This document shows positions 34,222 through 46,606 of a stretch of DNA of 64,000 nt, one piece after another; position 1 is the stretch's first letter; every line of letters starts with the position of its first letter. The translations under genes and the position numbers were made by a program. The DNA is from Omphiscola glabra (lineage: Eukaryota > Mollusca > Gastropoda > Lymnaeidae): NCBI GenBank assembly GCA_964017045.1, contig OZ024806.1:5662488-5726487 (forward strand), in the 5' to 3' direction. The notes beneath the pieces were generated by a model. That model ran no database searches and was not told the DNA's origin. It saw only the letters and a program-made list of their open reading frames with translations.

Positions 34222-37200
34222 CTAGTCCTGCTTCCACTCAGGTTTTCTTTTCTGGATAAATGCTTTAATGCCTTCATTCCCATCATCCAGAGTGAGATTT
34301 GTCACCATGATTTGTTCTGCAAACCTGAGGATAGATTACTTTTTTAAATAGTTATTTCAATACAAAAAAAACCAGAATGGTTTGTGAATACTTGAATTAC
34401 CCTGGAGACTATGATAGTAATTGATAGTTTGCTTAGAGTGGTCATTAACATGAACAGAATAGTTTGTGGATACTTGAAAGACCCTGGAAGAATGTGACAG
34501 TTTGCTTAGAATGTTCATAACTATTTAAGTTATTTGAACATTGAAGACATTGTTATAGATTTTCAATTTTAATTTAACAAAGTTGTACAAATTTATATAT
34601 AAGGGACAAATCCAATATAAAAAAAAATGTTTCAACCACATCACCTCAGCATATAAGTGTTAAGAGCCTCAAGCATGTGTATGTATACTGGTACAAACAT
34701 GAATTGGCCAACAATTAAGAACATCAATTCTTTAAAAATGATTTAAACGATGTAATTTGTAATTGCATTCCTCATGAACATATACATATTGTGAACAATT
34801 CTATGCATTTTAACACAGATGGGTTAAATTAATGAAACACCAGACAAATATTTTTTATTTAAATTATTGTATAGCATGTGTATTCAATACTTTTTAGTCA
34901 CCACCAATCTTCATGCTTTTTTTTTCAAGTAGTGGAGCCGTTTTTTAAACAATTTCTGAAAATACACTTGTTAACTTAGCAAATTGATCTTCAAAAAAAT
35001 GAATTCCCTGTGTGTGTACTAATGGACTTTGTGAATTGTTTTTCATTTATAACATTTTGAAAACTAATTTCTTTGTCTCTGAGATCGTATAGCTCACCTG
35101 TATGCTCTCTTTCTCTCTAGACTGATTTGAGAATAAAATGCTTTTTTCCCAAGTGCAGTTACTTCTTTGCTGGTCTCACAAATCCGTTTAGCCACCTTCA
35201 TAGTCTGTAGAGAAATGTCAAGTTAAAAAGGTAAAAGTAGCCAGTTTTATTTTTATAACTTACATGAAAATTTCTTTTTATAGTAACAGTAAAATGAGTA
35301 CCTGTTTTTTTAAAGTGCTTTTTAAAAATATTTTTTACAATAATTCTCTTACACTAAAAATATACATATATTTTACAAAAAAATTCAAATGATTCTGACC
35401 TTGATCAAATCCTATGAAGTCTCATAGAATGCATAAACTACCTTCAATGCACAGAATTTAGATATCATAGTACTGTATTTCATATTTTCATTTTGAATTC
35501 AAATTTAATAAATATATGCTACTTCGGTAAGTGTAATACTCAAATTTGTCAACCAGAAAAATATTTTTAAATAAATATCTGCTCAATGATTTCATTTCCA
35601 CATATGTGAGATTGGAATGAACAAAAATCAGAGAATCAAGCAAAATTAAATCATGACAAAAAGTAATAAAAAGAGACAAAAAGTGGATATAAAAAAACTT
35701 AGTTCTCATTTTGTTTGTAAAGATTTATATTTATATCATAATCTTTATTTTTATCCCACAGTAGTACTGATAGTGCATTAAAGAATAGATTTTATTGTTT
35801 AAAAACAACATTTTTAAGTAGCCAACACCTTGAAGCTTATTTCTACCTCAGCCTCCACTTGGTCATCAGGGACAACTTTACTGACTAATCCGTACAGAAG
35901 AGCCTCTTTAAAATAAAAACAGAGCAAAAAATAAATACTAATGCACAAACCATCTTAATGTTAAAATTTGAGTCATTAAAATATGGCTTTTCTTTTTAAA
36001 GATAGTTTTAATTTTATATTTAATATTTTAAGTTTAAAAAGTGATCTACCAATATTCTGAAAATATTGTGCAACAGTTTATATTTTTTAACTTTAAAAGT
36101 AATGAGATCAAAATACTTGACCAAATAACATCAATAAAATACTGAGCTGTCACTTGTACACACATATAGCAAGACGATTGAATTAGGATGAATGAAATCT
36201 TCTATACCAAGGTAATATAAACTTTGACTGAAGCAGGTTATTGACAAAAATTGACATTAATGAAACAAAAGCAACATTTTTTAATTTAACTGTCATAAAT
36301 AATACATGTTATATGACTTGTGTTTTAATAAGTGCTTACCTCTTGCTGAAATTGGATAACCTGTTAACAACATTTCCATAGCAATCTTTCTAGGCACCGA
36401 TCTACTAACAGCAACCCCAGGTGTTGTACAGAATAGACCAACATTTACTCTGAATGGGTGAAGAAATAAGGCACGTTTTTGTTTAAATATACATATCTTA
36501 GACAGTTTCATATGTACTTTTTAATTAAATCAATATAAAAATACTTTTTGGTAAATATCTTTATAAAAATTATATTTCTAAGTCCTACAATAGGATGCCT
36601 CACACAAACACACTTTTTCCCTAAAATACTTCTTAACAGTACTCTTAAAGGATGCTCACACAAACACACTTTTTCCCTAAAATACTTCTTAACAGTACTT
36701 TCACACTGCTTATTTGTTGCAGACACAAATCTCAAATCCATATTAAGAATCTCCACTGACAGACATATCACATGTGTTCACAATAACTCCATTACTCTAA
36801 GGCTAATCCAAAAAGAAAAATCAAACTTAAATTTATTTCCTAAATTTTAATCTTCAAACTACAAAATATGCCCACTGGTAGTGGTGTTAGGGTTACTATC
36901 ATATACTCATAATAATTAAATTTTGTAAACAAGCCTGTCAGTTGATAAGAATGCAGGCATGATTATAAAAATTTGACAGGATCGTGTCTATAAACTGCCA
37001 ACAGACAATACACTGCAGCTTTCAACAAACCCGTGAAAATTAAACTTGTTGGCCACATTTTTGTTACAGTTACAGCCAGTACTATATGTATAATGGTCAT
37101 ATAAATCTAAAAATCTCAGGACAAATCCCAAGTGCGAATGTACTTTTATGTAACTATTACCACCTCTTAAGTCATATATATTTTAAATGTTAATCATAAA

Positions 37201-39961
37201 ATATAAACAATGCCTGATAGGGAAAGTCTTTTATTTAAAGATTTTTTTAAATTCCATAGCGTACCCAGGGGTAGCAAACTGGGATTTTTCTGATGCCACA
37301 GCAATGTCACAGGTGGCTACCAGCTGACATCCAGCAGCTGTTGCTAGACCTGGAGAGAAATGGAAGAAAAACCACAACTCAAACATAAAATATATTTACA
37401 CAACGAATATCTTTTTTAAATTATTTGAATTATAAACACACAAAAAAAGTTAAAAGGTTTATTTAAAGGTCAAATTACCATCTACTTGTGCTATAACTGG
37501 AACAGGCAAATCCTGAAATATATTTGATGTGCATTATTAATTTCTAGCCTAAATTAGACTATGAGAAAAATAAAATATTTTAACATTAAAAAAAAATAAT
37601 TATTTAACATTTTTTAAAAAAAGAGGGGGCGGGGGTTTTATGGTAGAGCTTCAGGAAATAAAACAAAACGTTTTCTTGTTTTTTGTTTGTTTGTTAAATT
37701 TTTAACATTTCCTGATTGTTATGTTATATTTAACAAAAGCTGAGAGGTTTATATTGAGAATTTGTACTTGTACATGATATTTTTTAACAGTTAGGAAACA
37801 TTTTACCAAACACTTTGGAATTAACCTTATTGCACTTACTTTTCTTTTAGTCATACCTGTATTAGATTCATCACATTCGTACAGGTGGAAAAAACTTTTT
37901 CATGGTAATCAATGCCCCTCTCCCTTGTCTGAGAGAAATAAATAATGACTTGATGGGAACCTCAATGCAAAAGAAATATTAAATGCTTGAATAAACTTTT
38001 TTTAAAATTAATGTTGTAATTAATTAAGCACAAATGGTTCTTTTTTACACCTATGGGAATCACAAATGACAGAAAATGTTAAATACTTGCAAAACATAAA
38101 TATCTAATCATATCTTCAAACTGACTGTAGAAGATTATATCTTGAGATTAGTATTAGACAGAAATAATAACACATTTGCACTAGAGGCAGACTGAATGTC
38201 AGTTTCAGTGCCGAAAGTTCCATTTGATCACTTTCGGCATAGTTTCAATTTCAGCCGAAACAGAAAAGTTAAGTTTCGGTTTATTTATGGTTTCTGTCAA
38301 AAGTGACGAGACTTTCTGTCGTCTGGCCGGAAGTGACTGAGGCCTTCAGTCTTCTACCAGATGTCAGATTGTCACCCTGTCTGTCGGTAGGACAGCTGCA
38401 TGACAAGGGACAAGGTAAATAGTATTGTGGACCAAAAAAAAAACACTAGTAGAATGGTAATATTTATATTATTATTTTGATTTTTTTTTAAATTGGGAAA
38501 CCTAGGTTTATTCAAATGATTCATTTGTGACATAAATTTTGATTTATCATTATCTTGCTCATAAATGTTGTCATAGTCCGAGGTAAATAGTACTGTGAAA
38601 AAAAAATCTTAGGGAATGGCAACATTTCCTTTATTATTCTTTTTAATTAAGAATCCCCAACCTTTTCAATTAATTAATTCATTGACGTTCATCATTATCA
38701 TGCCCATAAATGTTTTCATTGACAATTATATAAAATTTTTAAATATCACACCAAATTAGTCACATGTAATTAGGTGTATAAGAGAATTATGAACCTTTAG
38801 TAATACAACATCTAATCATTGCAAGTAACTTTTTAAAATATTATTCAAGTTTTGTTTTGATTAATTTCTTTCCTTAGAAAAATTAAATATTTTTATATGT
38901 TAACTATTTTTTGATGCATTAATAAAATATTACAAACATTTTATAGCCTAATTTATATATTACTATAACCCAATTTTTAACAAGAAATTGACTATTATGT
39001 CAATAATTTTACAATTTATTTGATCATAATTATACAACTAAGGATTATAGCCTTGGGCCTATACAATGCTAAATAACACTAGACTCTTAAGACTAAATGT
39101 TAAAGTAAAGTAGGCTAAGAATTAAATATTAAATTTCCTTAGCAATTAATTAAAATTTATTATGAAATACATTTAAAAAAGACTTATTAAAAGATTATAA
39201 ACCTACTATAACTACTTTTTTTTAATATTGTAGGCCTAAAGTTGCCTAAAGTGTAAAATACATTAGCCATTATACAATTTGCCTAGGCATTCTATAGAAT
39301 GGGTGGATCACACCCTTTGACTGCAAGATTAATTCTCTACTATGGATTGTTATTGAGAGTCAGGTTTCAGCCGAAATCAGAAAATCACTTTCAGTCTGTC
39401 TCTACTCTGCACACAAACATTTTACAGCTAAACTTAAACCATGTGCTGTCTTCCCTTGAAATGAAGAAAATACACCTTGATATAATAACAAAAATTAGAA
39501 CAAATATTAACAAACCAATTCTTTAAGGTCATGTCCAGCACTGAAGACATTTCCATTAGCTTTGATGATTATTACTCTTAATTTCCCTTGGTCGTTTATC
39601 AAATCATTATAAAGAGACTGGAGCATTGCTAGGGATAAAGCATTTCTGAAAGAAAATAAATTTCCTAAAAAAACATTTAATTTAAAGTACCGGTAATTAT
39701 ATTAACATCAATTAGAAGGATGCAAACCTAAAAAATCCCTTTCATATTTGAATACACTATGACTCTTACCACTTTTTATTTAATAAACAAAAAAAACTCT
39801 GTTTTGATATAAATAGGTACCGTAAATACTATTCACCTTTTTCGTGGATCATTAAGGCATATGGTACGGATACCTTCCTCTTGAGTTGTTAAAGTTAAAG
39901 GTTCTTTAGTATGTTGTGAATTTACTCTGCATGCTAAACTCATGCTCAGTTTTCTTATTAT
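34222..39961 (-). CDS. ECHDC3: Enoyl-CoA hydratase domain-containing protein 3
   Basis: Nine exons: 39961-39837, 39645-39516, 37928-37857, 37512-37479, 37349-37265, 36449-36340, 35905-35847, 35204-35098 and 34324-34222. All joins are GT-AG and in phase. From ATG at 39943 there are 268 residues; vertebrate ECHDC3 is about 300 because of its mitochondrial presequence, which must lie upstream or be short here. Crotonase-fold landmarks: [30 protein letters not shown] (oxyanion region), [70 protein letters not shown], and the end [20 protein letters not shown]. Predicted role: mitochondrial acyl-CoA metabolism, exact substrate unknown. Exon four is only 34 nt. AATAAA on the minus strand near 34130-34135 is a likely poly(A) signal. 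The open frame continues upstream of the ATG as IIRKLS, so an earlier exon may exist. Confidence 0.93.
36599..36706. repeat. Two-copy 56-bp tandem repeat
   Basis: CACACAAACACACTTTTTCC plus CTAAAATACTTCTTAACAGT occurs at 36601 and again at 36657 with no visible change over about 45 bp. It lies in an ECHDC3 intron. Confidence 0.8.
38182..39404. mobile_element. hAT-like element in ECHDC3 intron, 1.2 kb
   Basis: Ends TAGAGGCAGACTGAATGTCA and, inwards from the right, TAGAGACAGACTGAAAGTGA. Both are followed by sequence rich in CCGAAA/TTTCGG words. Flanks ATTTGCAC and CTCTGCAC agree at five of eight positions. No transposase is readable. Sits between ECHDC3 exons two and three. Confidence 0.6.
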
Positions 39962-40501
39962 CTGGGCCTGAATGAAGTAAATTGCAAGAATTTAAATTTT
40001 AAAGATATGTTACTTTGATTTCCTTTTGAATCAAAAAATATTTTTAATCCTTTTTTTAATTAAAAATATTCTTATTCAAATGGGACTGATTTTAAAAACA
40101 TTTTAAGATTGTTGAAAATCATTAAACTTAAATTTGGTTTGCACTAATAATAATTGGCAGAATACCCTACTTATTCCTTTTTTTATATATGACCTTATAA
40201 TAAATATGGGAATTTAAGTTTGATATTTTATAATTAATCACAATTATTATAAAGCAATTTTTAGTAACCCTTATAAAGAATAAGAAATTATTCCTGTATT
40301 TATTTATAACAAGGAAAGGAAACAGTGGTTGGTGGCCAGCCCTCATCAGTAAAGTTGAGTAGCATTGACCTGTGGCTGGCCCAGAATGAATCTCTAATTT
40401 ACAAAAGTACAACTTACAAGTATCAGCCAATGATAGTTTACAGGAGAAGGTAGACCTAGAAGCAGTGCCAAGACATTTAATATCATAATTATCGTACATG
40501 T

Positions 40502-40758
40502 GTTCAAAGTTGTTTATCATTTATGGATGGTTCCTGAGTAAGAAAGTTCAATATGAATATAATTCTTCTTCTATATCATGATGGCCCAAGATCAATAATT
40601 ATGTATTGATTATTCTGGCTCCTTTTTATGTAGAGGGGATTCATGATGTTTCTGTGCCTTGTATTGAATAAGAAATTTGACTGGTTGCAATGGCTACTCA
40701 GCGAGGGTATCAGAAACTGGGGGTTGGAAAGCATGAGGCAATAGATGCAAGTTTTAAA
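40502..40758. repeat. Segment duplication, copy A (empty site)
   Basis: From GTTCAAAGTTGTTTATC to GATGCAAGTTTTAA. It matches 41879-42293 throughout with scattered differences, except that copy B carries a 152-bp SPIN-like insertion. The pre-insertion site here is TTCTATATCATGATGGCCC. Confidence 0.9.
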
Positions 40759-40843
40759 TTTTTTAAAAGAAAAAATCAGGGTAAAATAATCGACAGTAAC
40801 AAAGGGTGTTAATAAAACAATGACTAAATTTCCATTTTTGGTA

Positions 40844-41049
40844 AATTTGGAGAGATCGTACCATGGCCGCCATCTTGGTTGCAGCGACCCGCGAACTTAT
40901 GTCCTAAATGTATCCCGAAACCTAACCTGAACCCTAATTCTATCCCTAAACCTAGCCTGAATCATAAACTTACCCCTAACCTGGGTTTTGACCCTATCGG
41001 AACCAGGGACAAAACACGCAAATGAAATCAGGTACGATCTATCCAAATT
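40844..41049. mobile_element. MITE with GGAGAGATCGTACC ends
   Basis: Terminal inverted repeats of 19 bp: AATTTGGAGAGATCGTACC at the left and the complement of AATTTGGATAGATCGTACC at the right, one difference. The interior contains CCTAACCTGAACCCTAA-like telomere-similar sequence and, on the minus strand, AAGATGGCGGCCATGG. A diverged relative is at 20575-20765. Confidence 0.75.
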
Positions 41050-41878
41050 GGCCTCATTTGTTTTCCTTCAAAATTTGATCTAAACTTTCTGAATCCCTCA
41101 GAGTGTATAGTAGTGGGTAAATCATTGTTTTTGATAATTTATTTATACTTCCTAACGTCCACTATAATTTTAGTGCATTTAATTATTAAGTAATAATTTT
41201 CAAGATGCAAAGCTCAAATTCCTGTGTTACTGCACTATATTATAAATAAAATATGTCCATGCGCCTAACTAACAATGTGCAGTGCCCCAACTGTCAGGGA
41301 TGCCGCAACCAAATATTGCACCCTGGGGTTTCTAAAGATGCCATACAGGAATCAGATTCCGGAAAACTTTACAGGTAGAACCAGTTTTATAATTTTTTTA
41401 TTTTTGGAGCCACCTTGGGGGCCCAAAACCAGATTGATGTCTTTTTCCTGGAACGTCCATATTTTTCTGGCTATTCTGTCCAGCATGATCAGTCATCTGA
41501 GTCAATCCTGACAATTCCGGACCAAAAAAAACAGAAAATAAGGAAATTCTAGGAAAAGTCATCAAATTAGTTTTGGCCCCCAGGGTTGCTCAGAAAATGA
41601 AAAATAAAATTATGTTGAACAGTTGGCTCCCAAGCAAACGGTGCAACCAATCAATTTTTCTATTATCTGATCACAAGGCCCTGGTTACTGGTTGCATGAA
41701 GGAGGGGTTATGAAAATTTGATTTTTTTTTTTTTAAAGATATCGGTAGTATGTTAATATGAATGTCATCTATGTGAACATTAGGTATTTGTGAGAAAGGT
41801 GTCTAATTTAATTCTTTTTTTTTTAATGATTTCTGGTGTTAAAGAATAGAGAGGGAGGGAAGGTAAAAAGTAAAAATG

Positions 41879-42293
41879 GTTCAAAATTGTTTATCATTTA
41901 TGGATGGTTCTTAAGTAAGAAAGTTCAATATAAATATAATTCTTCTTCTATATCTGTGGTTCTCAACCTTTCTAATGCTGCGACCCTATAATATAGTTCC
42001 TCATGTTGCGGCGACCCCCAGCCACAAAATTATTTTTGTTGATACTTTATAACGGTAGAGTATATGTGTTTTCAGGGGTCGCCACCCACAGGTTGAGAAC
42101 CGCTGTTCTATATCATGATGGCCCAAGATCAATAATTGTGTATTGATCATTCTGGCTCCTTTATATGTAGAGGGGATTCATGATGTTTCTGTGCCTGGTA
42201 TTGAATAAGAAATTTCACTGGTTGCAATGGCTACTCAGCAAGGGTATCAGGAACTGGGGGGTTGGAAGGCACGAGGCAATAGCTGCAAATTTA
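41879..42293. repeat. Segment duplication, copy B (filled site)
   Basis: Second copy of 40502-40758, interrupted at 41954-42105 by the SPIN-like MITE. Differences between the copies are point changes such as GTATTGATTATT against GTATTGATCATT. Confidence 0.9.
41954..42105 (+). mobile_element. SPIN-like hAT MITE with perfect 8-bp target duplication
   Basis: Starts CTGTGGTTCTCAACCTTTCT (CAG mutated to CTG) and contains GCTGCGACCCTATAATATAG, TTCCTCATGTTGCGGCGACC and GGTCGCCACCC. It ends ACAGGTTGAGAACCGCTG. The 8-bp duplication TTCTATAT is at 41946-41953 and 42106-42113, and the paralogous copy at 40.5 kb shows the uninterrupted site. Internally deleted relative to the copy at 26461-26640. The match to the SPIN consensus is from memory. 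Confidence 0.85.
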
Positions 42294-43669
42294 ATGGCTT
42301 ACCAATTTAATTAATTAAGTAGGTATTTAGAAAACACTTCAACACTGAAAAAAAAATTTATTCCCTAGACTAAAAGTCCAAGTCTAAAACGATATTTCAA
42401 ACTTCACTTAAGTCACTTTGTACATTACTCATTAATCATTAACATTACTAGTGCAGTGTAGAGTGTAGAGGCCTATAATTATTTAAATTAGCCTTTAGTA
42501 CTTTAGTCTAATCTTATACACTATATCTATACTATAAATTATAGTATTATAGTTATAACTCTGAATACTTATAAAAGTATAAATCATAATATATAATATA
42601 GACTTATACATATAATAAATACTAATAACTATAACTGATATTTCTTTTGCTTTCTTATCTGTCAACTATACAAAATAATACTGTTTCCGGTTTATTGTTA
42701 CTTTCGTTTTCGGCAATTTTTTCTTCTTCCGAAAATGACAAAATTATAGACCCCCATTGCAGCCAAAAATAACAATGTGGTTGACCTCTTAGAGACTTGA
42801 AATTTTACATGGTTAGTTAAGATAGATTTTCACAGGTACACCAGGTCGATTTAAAATGGGACAACGAATAGTTTTTGAAAAAATCATAAATTAGACTTAC
42901 CTGATTTCTTACCCAAAAAATTATTTACGACATACTAAAATTGCTCAAAACAAAATGGATGTCGTTAAACCCTGTTCATTAACGCAACTAGAACAGTAAT
43001 TCGTTTGTTGATCCGACGTTTCTAGCGCAAAAAAATAATTTTTTAGTGAACCTTACCATCCAGCACACAAAAAAAAGCGTCTCAAATCCCTATGGGCCGC
43101 GATTGCGTCAAAAATAGCCTCAAATCGAAGTATAATAAAGACTGTACTTGTACTGTCTATAGAATTAATGTATAGGCAATACTTATAGTTATAGGTAGGG
43201 CAGGGACAATAATGTGGTGGTAATTAATCTCACTGATGTATCTATTGTCAAGTATTGTTTGGACTAAACTTACTTTTGAAAACGAAATCCTGTATGCACA
43301 TTTCAAGTGTGCGAATGTGTTCATTTTGGAATAGAAACGTCGTGGGCAATGCTACTAGACTTAAAGGGTTCATTGAGCACTGACTTGATTGAGTTTGGGT
43401 TAAAAATAAGGGTTAAGGGTCAAAGGTTGTATCTTTATCTTCGGAGACGGTCCGCAAAAGAAAATGTAGCCTACAGTGTAAAAACTCAAGATTACACAAT
43501 GTATCATTATTTTTTATATTTATTGATCCTAAAGGATTTCTATTAAAATAATTTTAAGGGATTACCAATGATTTTTTCATAAGTTGTTATTTGGCTACCT
43601 CTTCAGACCGAAATGAGAGATTTAGAGAATATGAATTTAATAATGAATGGGATCGATATTAATCATATA
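42294..43669. other. No gene recognised
   Basis: AT-rich to 42660, then moderately complex sequence (TTTCGTTTTCGGCAATTTTT near 42705 recalls the hAT-like element at 38182). No exon supported on either strand. Confidence 0.4.
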
Positions 43670-45159
43670 TATCATATCATATATATATATAAAAGTGAAA
43701 ATTTGTTTGTTTGTCTGTTCCACAAAGGCTTTTACACGGATTGATGGATCTTGACCAAACTTGGCACATATATCCATGGTTATCCAGAAGGAACTCTTAA
43801 GGGGTCGAGAACTTTTAATAACATTTCGTGTGGGGCCGGGGGCCCCGAATTCGTTTTTTTCTTATATGAGCTATATAAAAATATTACAAACAAATACTCC
43901 TACGTGAATGGATGGATATCGATCAAACTTAGTACACGTACACTTGATTATCCATATTCAAATACCGAAGGGTACTGAACTCATAATATCCATTCTCCTG
44001 GGGCCGGGGGCCCCATTTCGTTTTTCCTTATATGAGATATATAAATATCGATAGGCTTAATACTCCTACATGAATGGATTGATCTTGACCAAACTTAGTA
44101 TATATACATTTGATTATCCATATTTAAATACTAAAGGGTACTGAACTCATAATATCCATCCCTCTGGGGCCGTGGGCCCCATTTCATTTTTCCTTATATG
44201 AGCTATATAAATATCGATAGGCTTTGACAACACTATAGTTTCTATGTGAATTGATGGATATAGACCTAGGGTTAGCGCAATACACATCACTGTCCGTATT
44301 GAAATATCGGTGGATTTAAAACTAATGATATCCAATCTAGAACTTTCCAGACAGTTCGATCAATTTAAAACGCTATGTGTATGGCATTATTCAATATATT
44401 TTAATGGGGCAAATTTTAAATTTTAACTTCATAACTTACCTTAATGATTTTTATAGGGCCCCATCGCAGGCAAAACTAATTCGGTACAATTAAGGAATGG
44501 GCCCCCGGGGCCCCTCTTTTAATTTAAATGTTTTATAGTTATAGAAATTCATTTAGTCGTATAATTTTTCGTATTCGAAGAATAATTACTACTAATAAAA
44601 GACTGTTTTTACACAGTTCGGGGAGGATAATACATTTAATCTAGAAGGTTCCAGAAAGTTCTATAGGTCAATAGGCTTAATACTCCTACATGGAATGATA
44701 GATCTTGATCAAATTTTTCACATATATCCATCATTATTCGGAAAAAACGCTGAAGGGTATATGAACTTTTTATGACACTCCGTTTGGGGCTGGGGGCCCA
44801 AACTGTCGTTTTTTCCTATATTAGCTAAATAAATAAAATTAACAACAAATACTCCTTCATGAATAGATGGATCTTGAACCAACTTAGTACACATACACTT
44901 GATTATCCATGATCAAATATCGATGGGTACTGAACTTATAATATCCATTTCTCTGGGGCCGGGGACCCGTTTCATTTTTCCGTATATGAGATATATAAAT
45001 ATCAATAGGCTTAGACAACACTACAGTTTATATGTGAATAGATCGATATAGGTCAAGATGGAACGGGATCCCATAGAGAACAGTATACTAACGGGATCTG
45101 TAGGTCACCAGGATCGGGGTCCTAATGCAATCCCGGGCCACGCCGGGTATATCGGCTAG
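43670..45159 (+). mobile_element. Helitron, non-autonomous, upstream member of pair
   Basis: Begins with an AT run and ATAAAAGTGAAAATTTGTTT, then CCACAAAGGCTTTTACACGG. The body consists of repeated ~170-bp blocks, each with a GGGGCCGGGGGCCCC-type palindrome (near 43833, 43995, 44167, 44505, 44787, 44957). The end is GCCGGGTATATCGGCTAG at 45142-45159, followed directly by the next element. A short GGGATCC-type array precedes the end. No Rep/helicase coding. Confidence 0.85.
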
Positions 45160-46606
45160 TATATATATAAAAGTGAAAATTTGTTTGTTTGTTTGTGGGT
45201 CTGTTCCACAAAGGCTTTTACACGGATTGATGGATCGTGACCAAACTTGGCAGATATATCCATCGTTATCCAGAAGGAACCCTTAAGGGGTTGAGAACTT
45301 TTAAGAACATTTCATGTGGGGCCGGGGGCCCCGAATTCGTTTTTTTTCTTATATGAGCTATATAAATATCAATAGGCTTAATACTCCTACATGAATGGAA
45401 GGATCTTGACCAAACTAAGTACACATACACTTGATTATCCATACTCAAATACTAAAGGGTACCGAACTCATAATATCCATTCCTCTGGGGCCGGGGGCCC
45501 CATTTCATTTTTCCTTATATAAGCTATATAAATATCAATTGTCAATAGGCTTAGACAACACTATAGTTTCTATGTGAATTGATGGATATATGCCTAACGT
45601 GGTAGCAATACACTGTCCGTACTTAAATATCGGTGGATTTAAAACTAAGAATATCCAATCTAGAATTTTCCAGAAAGTTCGATAACTTTAAAACGCTATA
45701 TCTATGGAATTATTCAATAGATTTTAATGGGACAAATTTTAAATCTTAACTTCATAACTTACCTGAATGATTTTTATAGGGCCCCATCTCAGGCACATAT
45801 AATTCGTACAATTATGGAATGGGCCCCCGGGCCCCATCTTTTAACTTAAATGTAATATAGTTGTAAAAATGCATTTAGTTGTATAATTTTTCGTATTCGA
45901 AGAATAATTACTCAGAAAAGACAGTTTTTACACAGTTCGAGGAGGATAAAACATTTAATCTAGAATGTTCCAGAAAGTTCTATAGGTTAATAGGCTTAAT
46001 ACTCCTAGATTAATGGATGGATCTTGACCAAATTTGGCACATATATCCATCATTATCCGGAAAGGACTCTAAATAGGTTATGAACTTTTTATCACATGCC
46101 GTTTGGGGCCGGGGGCCCCGAATTCGTTTTTTTCTTATATGAGCTATATAATTAAAATTTCTGACAAATACTCATGCATGAATAGATGGATCTTTACCAA
46201 AATTAGTACACATACACTTTATTGTCCATACTCAAATACCAAAGGTTACTGAACTTATAATATCCATTTCTCTAGGGCCGGGGGCCCCAATTAATTTTTG
46301 CGTATATAACCTATCTATAAATAACAATAGGCTTAGACCGGTACGCACCGGTATCGGGATCCGACAACTATCGTTATCCCACTGATATCGAGATACCACC
46401 GGGATCTTTATACCGACGGGATTGGGATCATACCGGAATTGGGATCCAGTGGGATAAAATCCCACCGGGAAACGGTATGCTAACGGGAGCGGGATACCGA
46501 CAGGATTGGGAGCCCACCGTGATCGGAATAATTATAAGGCTGTATACTGTAGAAGTTCTTTCGTTCCGAATGCTATCCCGGCAAATTTGCCGGGTATACC
46601 CGCTAG
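45160..46606 (+). mobile_element. Helitron, non-autonomous, downstream member of pair
   Basis: Starts TATATATATAAAAGTGAAAA immediately after the CTAG of the previous element. Internal palindromic blocks recur near 45320, 45488, 45825, 46107 and 46276, followed by a GGGATCC-type array at about 46340-46540. The 3' end has a perfect 18-bp hairpin CCCGGCAAATTTGCCGGG at 46577-46594, then TATACCCG and CTAG at 46603-46606 with T after it. This is the standard Helitron terminus. Confidence 0.9.
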
